Positions 56,363 to 64,000 of a stretch of 64,000 nt of DNA are shown piece after piece; the stretch's first letter is position 1; every line of letters begins with the position of its first letter. The notes beneath the pieces are model-generated. The model was not told the DNA's origin and searched no databases. It saw nothing but the letters and a program-made list of their open reading frames with translations. Source of the DNA: Gammaproteobacteria bacterium. GTDB taxonomy: Bacteria > Pseudomonadota > Gammaproteobacteria > Pseudomonadales > Halieaceae. The stretch covers positions 930,001 to 994,000 of the forward strand of contig JAUHXH010000001.1 in assembly GCA_030427085.1 (NCBI GenBank), given 5' to 3'. The position numbers were made by a program, and so were the translations under genes.

Positions 56363-57388
56363 GTGACTACCCGTATCCTGCTCGCAGTTGTAACCGCGTG
56401 TTTGGTTTGCTGGGGCTCCGCCGCCAGCGCGCGCCCCAAAACCGACATCATCACGATGCTCAACGGAGATCGGGTGCAGGCGGAGATCCTGTCGATGGAT
56501 GCCGGTCTGCTGGAAGCGAAAACCGATTATATGGGCACGGTCAGCATACAGTGGGAGGATGTGGCGAGCATCCAGAGCGACTACAACTTTGAACTGCGCA
56601 CCAGCGATGGGCGCCGGCTCTATGGCTTGATTAGTCCCGTCAAGGAGGGTCGAGTCATCGCGCTGCAGGATATTTACGGTGATTCCCAGTTGCCCTGGCT
56701 GGATGTAGTGGAGTTGCGCCCGCTGGAAAAAACACTCAAGGACGCGCTGGACATCTACCTGTCCGCCGGCGTGAATTACACCAAAGCCAGCGACCTCAAA
56801 CAGGGTCAGTTCAAAACAGATATCAGCTACGAAACCGAATACGCCATCAACAACTTCACTGCCCGCACCACCCACACCGACACCGGTGAAAACACCACCA
56901 AAGCCACCCAGATCGATCTATTGCGACAACAGTTCGTGGACAAGGCGAGTCATTTCTACAACTACTACACCAGCTACGAAAACAACGACGAACTGGAGCT
57001 ACGGTATCGTTGGACGGTAGGCGGCGGTATCGGTCGCTACTGGCTGGACACGCACCGCCGGCAATTGCAAACCGCGGTTGCACTACAGGTGATTTCGGAA
57101 GCGAACATTGGCGAGGCAGAAACACGCTCTACGGAAGCAGCGCTCAACCTGCGATACAATGGCTGGCGCTTCAACACTCCCAAACTCAATTTGATTTACA
57201 GCCTTGACCTCTATCCCAGCCTGACACAGCACGGACGCCTGCGCGCCAATACCGACCTTACATTGAGCTGGGAGATCATCAAGGATTTAACCTGGGAAGT
57301 GTCCGCCTGGGTGACCTACGACAACGACAACCCCACCGACACCCGCTATGACTATGCCTTCACAACGGGCATCGGGTGGACGTACTAA
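56363..57388 (+). CDS. DUF481 (YdiY-like) outer-membrane beta-barrel protein
   Basis: The 341-aa protein has a signal peptide (cleavage near ASA-RPK), an N-terminal strand-rich region (TDIITMLNGDRVQAEILSMDAG) and a C-terminal barrel of alternating hydrophobic strands ending in GIGWTY, with a terminal aromatic residue as expected for an outer-membrane protein. DUF481 has no firmly known function. GTG 56363 has AGGAG 8 nt upstream. It lies 40 bp after the AsmA-like gene. Confidence 0.85.
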   Translation: MTTRILLAVVTACLVCWGSAASARPKTDIITMLNGDRVQAEILSMDAGLLEAKTDYMGTVSIQWEDVASIQSDYNFELRTSDGRRLYGLISPVKEGRVIALQDIYGDSQLPWLDVVELRPLEKTLKDALDIYLSAGVNYTKASDLKQGQFKTDISYETEYAINNFTARTTHTDTGENTTKATQIDLLRQQFVDKASHFYNYYTSYENNDELELRYRWTVGGGIGRYWLDTHRRQLQTAVALQVISEANIGEAETRSTEAALNLRYNGWRFNTPKLNLIYSLDLYPSLTQHGRLRANTDLTLSWEIIKDLTWEVSAWVTYDNDNPTDTRYDYAFTTGIGWTY

Positions 57389-57405
57389 GCCGGCCCGGAG
57401 GTGTT

Positions 57406-58458
57406 TCAGCCGCGTCGTTTACGCGCCGCACTACCCAGGGCACGCAACAGTGAATCGGTGGCTGCCCAGTCGATACAGGGGTCGGTGATACTCTGGCCGT
57501 AGGTCAAAGCCTGCCCGTCCACTACATCCTGCCGACCTGCGACCAGGTTGCTCTCCAACATAATGCCGAAGATGCTGCGACTGCCACGCGCCACCTGGGT
57601 GGCGATATCGTGGGCAACGTCAACCTGACGCGCCGGAATTTTGCGACTGTTGGCGTGACTGGCGTCGATCATGATGCGCGACGGCAATCCCGCTCGCCCC
57701 AGCAAAGCCGATGCATCGTCCACCGAGAACATATCGTAGTTCGGGTGTTTGCCCCCGCGCAGGATAATGTGACAGTCCTCGTTCCCCGCCGTCTGGAAAA
57801 TGGCCGAGTGGCCCTGCTTGGTGACTGACAGGAAATGGTGCGGACGCGAGGCCGAGCCGATGGCGTCTACCGCTACCTGGATATCGCCGTCAGTGGCGTT
57901 TTTAAAGCCCACAGGGCACGACAAGCCCGAGGCCAGCTCGCGGTGGGTCTGGCTCTCTGTGGTGCGCGCACCAATGGCGCCCCAGGAAATGAGGTCGGCG
58001 TAAAACTGCGGTGAAATCAGATCCAGGTACTCAGTGCCGGCGGGCAGGCCCATGTCGGCCAGATCGGCGAGTAAACGCCGGGCCAGTCGCAAGCCTTTAT
58101 TGATCTGGAAGGTGTTGTTGAGGTCCGGGTCGTTAATCAGTCCTTTCCAACCCACTGTCGTGCGCGGCTTTTCAAAGTAAACCCGCATCACGATGAATAA
58201 ATCGTCGGCTAACTCCTCGGCCAGCGGTTGCAGCTTTTTGGCGTAATCGATCGCCGCTACCGGGTCGTGGATGGAACAGGGCCCCACCACCACAACCAGG
58301 CGATCATCTTCACCGGCCAGGATGTTATGGATGCTGCGGCGCGCGTGCGCAACGGTGTCAGCAGCCTTGTCGCTAAGGGCAATTTCGCCGATCAGGGCTT
58401 CGGGTGAGACCAGTTCATTGGTCTTCTGAATGCGAATGTCGTCAGTGTTGGTGGTCAT
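57406..58458 (-). CDS. aroG: 3-deoxy-D-arabino-heptulosonate 7-phosphate (DAHP) synthase, class I
   Basis: This 350-aa enzyme condenses phosphoenolpyruvate and erythrose 4-phosphate at the entry to the shikimate pathway. Motifs include VVVGPCSIHD near 57-66, RVYFEKPRTTVGWKGL near 92 and LPSRIMIDASHANS near 263. The length matches the E. coli AroF/G/H class; which feedback isozyme (Phe, Tyr or Trp sensitive) cannot be told from sequence alone. It is divergent from the S9 peptidase gene and convergent with DUF481. Confidence 0.94.
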   Translation of the reverse strand: MTTNTDDIRIQKTNELVSPEALIGEIALSDKAADTVAHARRSIHNILAGEDDRLVVVVGPCSIHDPVAAIDYAKKLQPLAEELADDLFIVMRVYFEKPRTTVGWKGLINDPDLNNTFQINKGLRLARRLLADLADMGLPAGTEYLDLISPQFYADLISWGAIGARTTESQTHRELASGLSCPVGFKNATDGDIQVAVDAIGSASRPHHFLSVTKQGHSAIFQTAGNEDCHIILRGGKHPNYDMFSVDDASALLGRAGLPSRIMIDASHANSRKIPARQVDVAHDIATQVARGSRSIFGIMLESNLVAGRQDVVDGQALTYGQSITDPCIDWAATDSLLRALGSAARKRRG

Positions 58459-58566
58459 CGGGTGATTCCGTTACAGTTGCCCCACCGATTCGCTCACGCC
58501 GGCGGAAAAGCGCAGCAGTATAGCACCTGCGCAACCGTTTCGGCCCACTCCGGGAGAGATACCTCG

Positions 58567-61011
58567 ATGCGCACCGCATTACCGTCACTGGCCCTCACGG
58601 CCGCCTTTATCAACAGCGCTCTATTTTCCACCAGCCTCGCCGCCCAGGAGTTGCCGACGCTGGAACTGATCATGTCGGACCCCGACTGGATCGGCAACGC
58701 ACCGGAACAGGCCTGGTGGGGCCACGACGGTAGTGCGATCTACTACCGCCAGAAGCGCGAGGGAGAAGACTACCGCGACATTTATCGCCTGCCCCTCGCA
58801 GGCGGATCGGCAGAACCGCTGACACCGGAACTCGCGGCTGAAGCCGGTCCTGAGCCGGTGTATGACCACACCCGGCAGTACAGTGCCTGGCTGGTCGAGG
58901 GAGATCTGTACCTGCGTTCAAACGCTGATGGCGCAGTGCGCCGCGTTACCGACACGACAGACGCTGAGTCCAACCCCCTGTTTCTCGCCGATGGCTCCGC
59001 CATTGCCTTCAAACGCGGCGGGAGCTACTACCTCTCACCTGTGACTGGCGGCAGTACCCGTGCGCTCAGTGATATTCGTTTTGAGCAGGACCCGGAACAA
59101 CCAGCGGCATTTAGCCCGCTGCGCGAACAGCAGGCGCGCATCTACAGCACTGTGGTCGAAGACAAACGACGCCAGCTTGCCCGGGAAGCCCAACAACGCG
59201 CACTCCGCGCAGGAGTGGACGGTGCGCCCCTGAACCCCCTGTATCTGGGCACCGACTGGGCGGAAGTGTCCCGCTGGCTGTCACCGAATGGCCGGCACTT
59301 GATGGTAGTGGTAGAAAAGGCTGCCACCGCCAAAGCGCGCGCCGGCAAAGCGGGAACCATGCCTAACTACGTTACCGCCGAGGGTCCGGTGAGCACGCGC
59401 AATGTGCGCGAACGCGTGGGCCGTGCCCCTGGCGCTGAGGTCGACTTCCTGCTGGTGGATACCCACACCGGCCAGTGGCAAAAGATCGACACCAGCAAAC
59501 TCCCCGGCCGAGACCGGGATCCGCTCAAAATACTGCGCGAGGAAGCGCTCGACTGGCACGTTGAGCATGGCGCCGATCGCGCTGCGGTCACGACGGCGCT
59601 GAAAGCGCCCGAGTTACGCGGGTTGATCGAGCCCGACCTTCACTGGAGTCCCGACGGTAGTCAGATCGCGATCGCTGTCAAATCAGCGGACTACAAAGAT
59701 CGCTGGATTTTTACCGTCTCGGCAGAAGATGCGGAAGTCGACACGCAGTTCCGTGAATCCGACGAGGCCTGGATCAACTGGGCGTATCAGGACTTTGGCT
59801 GGTTACCCGACGGGGAAACACTGTGGTTCATGTCAGAACGCAGCGGGTATAACCACCTGTACACGAAAGCACTGGACGAACGACGCCCCCGCGCTTTAAC
59901 CGAGGGAGACTTCCTGGTTCGCGAGCCGGCCTTCAGCCCGGATGGGTCGCGCGTCTGGATGGTTGCCAACCGGGAACACCCCGGTGAATACGCGGTGTAC
60001 ACCCTGTCCCTGGCCGGTGGCGAACTGCAGAAAGTGACGCAACTTGATGGCGTATCGTCTTTCACCCTCTCACCCGATGCCAGCCAGTTGCTCATCAGCC
60101 GCTCCTACATCGACCGGCACGCCGATCTCTACCTGCAAGAGAGCCTGGGCAGCGCTGAGGCCCGCCAGCTCACCGACACCGTGAGCGCGCGCTACAAGGC
60201 GATTGACTGGACCGTGCCCAGTATCGTCGAGGTGCCCTCCTCCCACACAGACCGGCCCATCTATTCCAAGCTCTATCTGCCGAAAGACTACGACGCCAAC
60301 AAACGCTACCCGGCAGTTATGTTCGTGCACGGCGCTGGCTATACCCAGAACGCGCACAAGGGTTGGCCCTATTATTTCCGGGAATTCATGTTCCACACCG
60401 TACTGAACAATGCGGGCTACGTGGTGCTGGACATGGACTATCGGGCGTCACAGGGCTACGGCCGCGATTGGCGCACCACCATCTACCGCAACATGGGCCA
60501 CCCGGAACTGGAAGACTACCTGGATGGCATCGATTACCTGGTAGACAACCACAATGTGGATCGCCATCGCGTCGGCATCTATGGCGGCTCCTACGGCGGC
60601 TTTATGACCTTCATGGCCCTGTTCCGCGCACCCGATGCCTTCGCCGCCGGCGCGGCCCTGCGGCCGGTGGTGGACTGGATGCACTACAACCACAGCTACA
60701 CCAGCGCCATTCTCAACACGCCTCTGGTCGACCCGCTCGCCTACCAGCGTAGCTCACCGATCAATCACGCCGAGGGATTGAGCAAACCACTGTTGATTGC
60801 GGTGGGCATGCAGGACGACAACGTGTTCTTCCAGGATTCTGTGCTATTGGTGCAACGCCTGATTGAACTCGAAAAGCAGAACTTCGAAATGGCCGTGTAT
60901 CCATTGGACGGACACGGATTTATTCATCCCGCGTCGTGGCTGGATGAATACCGCCGGATCTTCAAACTGATGGAACAACAGGTGAAGCCGGCGGTACCCG
61001 CAAGCCCTTAG
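58567..61011 (+). CDS. Secreted S9-family (DPP4-like) peptidase
   Basis: This 814-aa protein has a signal peptide (about 1-26, to SLAAQE), an N-terminal beta-propeller-like part and a C-terminal alpha/beta-hydrolase. The catalytic triad is visible: Ser675 in GGSYGGFM, Asp near 750 (GMQDDN) and His783 (DGHGF). It should cleave dipeptides from peptide N-termini in the periplasm, but its specificity is unproven. ATG 58567 gives the signal peptide; GGAG lies 10 nt upstream. It ends overlapping the metalloprotease gene by 4 bp, tail to tail. Confidence 0.9.
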   Translation: MRTALPSLALTAAFINSALFSTSLAAQELPTLELIMSDPDWIGNAPEQAWWGHDGSAIYYRQKREGEDYRDIYRLPLAGGSAEPLTPELAAEAGPEPVYDHTRQYSAWLVEGDLYLRSNADGAVRRVTDTTDAESNPLFLADGSAIAFKRGGSYYLSPVTGGSTRALSDIRFEQDPEQPAAFSPLREQQARIYSTVVEDKRRQLAREAQQRALRAGVDGAPLNPLYLGTDWAEVSRWLSPNGRHLMVVVEKAATAKARAGKAGTMPNYVTAEGPVSTRNVRERVGRAPGAEVDFLLVDTHTGQWQKIDTSKLPGRDRDPLKILREEALDWHVEHGADRAAVTTALKAPELRGLIEPDLHWSPDGSQIAIAVKSADYKDRWIFTVSAEDAEVDTQFRESDEAWINWAYQDFGWLPDGETLWFMSERSGYNHLYTKALDERRPRALTEGDFLVREPAFSPDGSRVWMVANREHPGEYAVYTLSLAGGELQKVTQLDGVSSFTLSPDASQLLISRSYIDRHADLYLQESLGSAEARQLTDTVSARYKAIDWTVPSIVEVPSSHTDRPIYSKLYLPKDYDANKRYPAVMFVHGAGYTQNAHKGWPYYFREFMFHTVLNNAGYVVLDMDYRASQGYGRDWRTTIYRNMGHPELEDYLDGIDYLVDNHNVDRHRVGIYGGSYGGFMTFMALFRAPDAFAAGAALRPVVDWMHYNHSYTSAILNTPLVDPLAYQRSSPINHAEGLSKPLLIAVGMQDDNVFFQDSVLLVQRLIELEKQNFEMAVYPLDGHGFIHPASWLDEYRRIFKLMEQQVKPAVPASP

Positions 61012-63458
61012 CCGATCGGTGACCCGGGTGGCAGGGCACGCGGCGGCGCCGCCTGCTCTGCTGCCTCATCCACGGCCAGTTGCTCTATGAGCCAACTCTG
61101 GTAACCGTAGAATTCTGCATAGTCGCGCGGCGCCTCCTGCTGGGCCAACATCCAGTCTCGGCTGCGCTGCAGCGCTGACCAGGCCTTCGCACGCACTTCC
61201 GGTGCGACAGTGGTATCGCGCGCCAGGTGTCGCCAGTGTGCAAGCACTGCCCCACCAGCACGCAGTTGCAATGCCGCCAACTCTCCTGTGGCGCTGCCCT
61301 GAACCACTTGCTCAAACAGCGCATCGAATACTTCGTCCGCAGACACTTGTTGATTATCACCTGCCGCCTGGACTGTCATGCGCGCCAGACGCTGGGGATG
61401 TAGCAGCACATTCAGCGTGTGCTGGACCGAAGCTTCGGCCAAGGACACCGGGTCCAGGGTCAAGCCGGTGAATCCCGAACTGGATTCACGACTGCGTTCA
61501 TAACCGTAGGCCTTGGGCGGTATCTGCTCGATCAAGCCCTCGGGCAGGCGCAGAAACTCCGGGTCCAGGGTGGCCAGCAAAACCGCCAGCGCGCGGGCCT
61601 GATTCTCGGCGGACACCTCGTTGACTTTGAATTCGTCGCCTGGCTCGCGCAGGGCATAGCGATAGTCTGCGCCGCCGAGCCATTTGCCCGCGGCTTCCAC
61701 CTGATAGCGGTGATAGTAATAAACCGGCACCAGCACCTCTTCGAGGCTCGACCACGGCTCACCGTAGGGAATACTCGCCGCGCCAAATTGTGCCAGCGCT
61801 GCTTTGCGCACAGCCATCACGCGCTGCAGTTCTGCCACGGCATCGCTGCCGTTGTCCCACAGGCTCGATGTGGCGTGCAAGGTTTCGATGGCGCGGGAAT
61901 CGGGGTCGGAGATGAAGTCAAAGCCCAGCGCGCGATTCTCCGCCAGAAACGCGTCCAGCGCCGGGTTTTCCGCAGCGGGATCGCCAAAGTTGCCGTAACC
62001 GTACTGGATAGCGCGCTTGTCCCAGGCGCCAATGCCCGTGGCGTAGGCACCCTCGAGTGAAATGGAACCGTCCTCCTCCAGATGCAACAGCGGATGTGGG
62101 TAGTCCATTACCGATTCACGATCGCGCGCGCTGGCGGCAAAGTTGTGCGCCAGCCCCAGCGTGTGACCGATCTCATGCGCGGAAAGCTGGCGAATCCGCG
62201 CCAGCGCCATCTCTGACAGGGGTGCCGTATCGGCGTTGTCGTCATCAAAGGGGGAGGTCATCCCCTGGGCGATCAGGTAGTCCTGTCGGACCCGCAACGA
62301 ACCGAGGGTTACGTGGCCCTTGATAATTTCCCCATTGCGCGGGTCGTGCACACCATAGCCGTAGGACCAGCCACGGGTAGCCCGGTGGACCCACTGGATG
62401 ACGTTGTAGCGCACGTCCATGGGGTCAGCGCCCTCGGGTAGCATTTCGACCTGGAAAGCATCGCGGTAGCCAGCAGCCTCAAAGGCCTCGTTCCACCAGC
62501 GAGCGCCATCGAGCAACGCGCTGCGCACCGGTTCCGGTGTGCCGGGGTCGAGGTAGTAAACGATGGGGTCGATCGCCTCCGATTCCGCCGCTCCGGGTTT
62601 TTTCTTCTGCAAGCGATGTCGCGGGATCAAGCGTTGAGTCTGGTCCTCACCTAGCGGCGCAGCATAGTCCTCGTAGCTGAATAACCAGTAGCCGCTGTCG
62701 GGCCGGAAGGCGCGAGGCTGGTAGCCCGGTTCAGGCAGGGCGATAAAACTGTGGTGCATGCGCACGGTAAAGCTGTGTGCGTCGGGCGTTACCGAAGCCA
62801 GGAAATCTCCGGGCTTTTCGCCGGTGAAGGTAATCGTCGCCTCGAGTTCAGTGTTCCGCACAAAGCCTTTGATGCGTGGGTAGTACAGCGCCGAGCGGGA
62901 CGCGTCTACAGCATATTCACCCTGTTGTTGCTCGCGCAGCTTGCGGCCAATGCCGTGGCTGTCCCGCAACAGGAAGTCGGTGGCATCCACCAGCACAGCA
63001 TTTTCGTCGCGCGCGACCACCGGGAAGCCCCACAACACGGAACTGGCAAAGGCTTCGGTCACTGATTGTCGCTCTGTCGCGCTGTCGGAATCCGCGCGGT
63101 AGCGGGTGTTGATGCGATGCAACAGCACCTTGTCCCCCACCGGGTCGAAGCGCACCAAAGCGGGCTCGGTGGACATCTGCTGGCCCCGATCGAAGCCCAG
63201 GTCATTGGAACCCACACCTTGCGGCAAGCTGTAGAGATAGATCAACTCGCGGTCGAATTCATCCAGTGCCAGATAGAGTTTGCCGTTCAGCCGATCGAGA
63301 TAGAACGGCACATAACCAGCGTGTGCCTCCATACCACGGGTAAAGGCTTCGATGTTGTCACCTGCGGGCGGCGCCTTGGGGCCCTCAGCGTCCTCACCGC
63401 AAGCGGTGAGCCACAGGGCTGCAGTTGCGATGAATATCGCGCGAAAAAATGAGAGCAC
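61008..63458 (-). CDS. Metzincin-type zinc metalloprotease lipoprotein (DUF5117/DUF4953-like)
   Basis: This 816-aa protein has a lipoprotein signal (LSFFRAIFIATAALWLTAC, lipobox LTAC) and a HExxHxxGxxH zinc site at 428-438 (HEIGHTLGLAH). It fits DUF5117/DUF4953-type zinc-dependent metalloproteases. GTG 63458 has GGGGA 7 nt upstream and gives a short n-region; the ATG at 63476 has no Shine-Dalgarno, and the frame continues to 63617. It is probably anchored in the outer membrane facing the periplasm. It converges on the S9 peptidase gene. Confidence 0.88.
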   Translation of the reverse strand: MLSFFRAIFIATAALWLTACGEDAEGPKAPPAGDNIEAFTRGMEAHAGYVPFYLDRLNGKLYLALDEFDRELIYLYSLPQGVGSNDLGFDRGQQMSTEPALVRFDPVGDKVLLHRINTRYRADSDSATERQSVTEAFASSVLWGFPVVARDENAVLVDATDFLLRDSHGIGRKLREQQQGEYAVDASRSALYYPRIKGFVRNTELEATITFTGEKPGDFLASVTPDAHSFTVRMHHSFIALPEPGYQPRAFRPDSGYWLFSYEDYAAPLGEDQTQRLIPRHRLQKKKPGAAESEAIDPIVYYLDPGTPEPVRSALLDGARWWNEAFEAAGYRDAFQVEMLPEGADPMDVRYNVIQWVHRATRGWSYGYGVHDPRNGEIIKGHVTLGSLRVRQDYLIAQGMTSPFDDDNADTAPLSEMALARIRQLSAHEIGHTLGLAHNFAASARDRESVMDYPHPLLHLEEDGSISLEGAYATGIGAWDKRAIQYGYGNFGDPAAENPALDAFLAENRALGFDFISDPDSRAIETLHATSSLWDNGSDAVAELQRVMAVRKAALAQFGAASIPYGEPWSSLEEVLVPVYYYHRYQVEAAGKWLGGADYRYALREPGDEFKVNEVSAENQARALAVLLATLDPEFLRLPEGLIEQIPPKAYGYERSRESSSGFTGLTLDPVSLAEASVQHTLNVLLHPQRLARMTVQAAGDNQQVSADEVFDALFEQVVQGSATGELAALQLRAGGAVLAHWRHLARDTTVAPEVRAKAWSALQRSRDWMLAQQEAPRDYAEFYGYQSWLIEQLAVDEAAEQAAPPRALPPGSPIG

Positions 63459-63660
63459 AGTGAAATCCCCAGTCATCTGTATAACAGCAACATACACTAC
63501 CCAAGACATTTGCGGGAAACCAGCGCCAGTTACCGACACGGCACCAGCTTCAGCTTGGTTTAACGGTGGGCTCACACAATAGTGACCGATCGGGGGTCTG
63601 GAATCGTCGCGTGGCACCGGGCCGCTGTGTATCCTGCCCCAAAACGAAAACGAGACAGCG

Positions 63661-64000
63661 ATGTTCGAATTCTACCTGCGCTACGAATACTGGTTTGCCG
63701 CGATCCAACTGGGCCTTGCCATGTTTGGTATGGGCGCCACCCTGCGACCGCGGGATTTCATCGCCGTGTTGCGTTCTCCGCGGGGCGTTATCATCGGCGT
63801 GCTGATTCAACTGCTTGGCGTGCCGCTGGTGGCCGCATTATTTATCACGATGCTTCCGCTATCCCCGGGAGTAGCGATCGGACTGGCGCTGTGTGCGGCC
63901 ATCCCCGGCGGCACCATGTCCAACGTGTTCACCTTTGTCGGCCGTGGGCATGTAGCCCTGTCGATCGCACTGACCGGCATCACCACCCTCGCCTGTCTGC
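63661..64000 (+). CDS. Bile acid/sodium symporter-family protein, 3' end cut by window
   Basis: The first 113 codons encode membrane helices with LGLAMFGMGATLRPRDFIAVL and CAAIPGGTMSNVFTFVGRG, patterns of the BASS (SBF-like) family of sodium-coupled organic-anion transporters. Substrate unknown. ATG 63661 has no strong Shine-Dalgarno. It is divergent from the metalloprotease gene across 202 bp. Confidence 0.85.
   Translation, partial: MFEFYLRYEYWFAAIQLGLAMFGMGATLRPRDFIAVLRSPRGVIIGVLIQLLGVPLVAALFITMLPLSPGVAIGLALCAAIPGGTMSNVFTFVGRGHVALSIALTGITTLACL

Overview
The window looks like a core-genome stretch of a moderately high-GC gammaproteobacterium. The gene order leuC-leuD-leuB-asd-fimV-truA-trpF-(trpB-trpA)-accD-folC-dedD-cvpA-purF-metZ is essentially the Pseudomonas one with trpBA added. 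RMF, fused RlmKL, a 180-kDa-type NAD-glutamate dehydrogenase and a GspA/GspB pair also point to Pseudomonadales/Cellvibrionales relatives. A marine Halieaceae-like host is my inference, not something the sequence proves. I see no rRNA, tRNA, CRISPR, transposase, integrase or phage gene.

Layout. 1-2683: the start of a BNR-repeat protein (cut by the window edge), a MoeB/ThiF-rhodanese fusion and a di-haem cytochrome c peroxidase. 2707-23620: eighteen consecutive minus-strand genes, leuC down to tgpA, covering leucine, aspartate-family, tryptophan, fatty-acid, folate, purine and methionine synthesis, plus FimV, TruA, DedD, CvpA and a MoxR-DUF58-TgpA module; many junctions overlap by 4-8 bases. 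23773-30066: a LysR regulator divergent from leuC, then a DUF389 membrane protein, a hotdog thioesterase, a flavodoxin-like protein and rlmKL. 30388-35492: rmf facing gdhB across a shared terminator. 35702-42606: a six-gene MoxR/Bat operon. 42638-49469: nadK-rhomboid-DUF1315-DUF2797-pepN on the minus strand, then DUF1853 and a small secreted cysteine-containing protein. 49559-57388: an MFS exporter, alkaline phosphatase, an Lrp/AsnC regulator, gspBA, and an AsmA-like/DUF481 pair. 57406-64000: DAHP synthase, a secreted S9 peptidase converging on a metzincin-type lipoprotein, and the start of a bile-acid/sodium-symporter-family gene.

The biosynthetic block couples housekeeping pathways in one orientation. 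The two MoxR modules share an AAA+ chaperone plus DUF58 design, one paired with a membrane transglutaminase and the other with VWA/TPR/BatD proteins, suggesting two envelope-directed maturation systems.

I did not find a clearly new defence or mobile system. The most unusual signals are small: (a) an 11-bp hairpin that holds the ribosome-binding site of the Lrp/AsnC gene; (b) two genes (cvpA and the MFS exporter) whose conserved N-termini can be reached only from a non-canonical ATT or ATC codon, each 8 nt after a good Shine-Dalgarno; (c) a perfect 12-bp inverted repeat made of two consensus DnaA boxes in a 369-bp intergenic region; (d) a 10-bp tandem repeat that repeats the batD stop codon.
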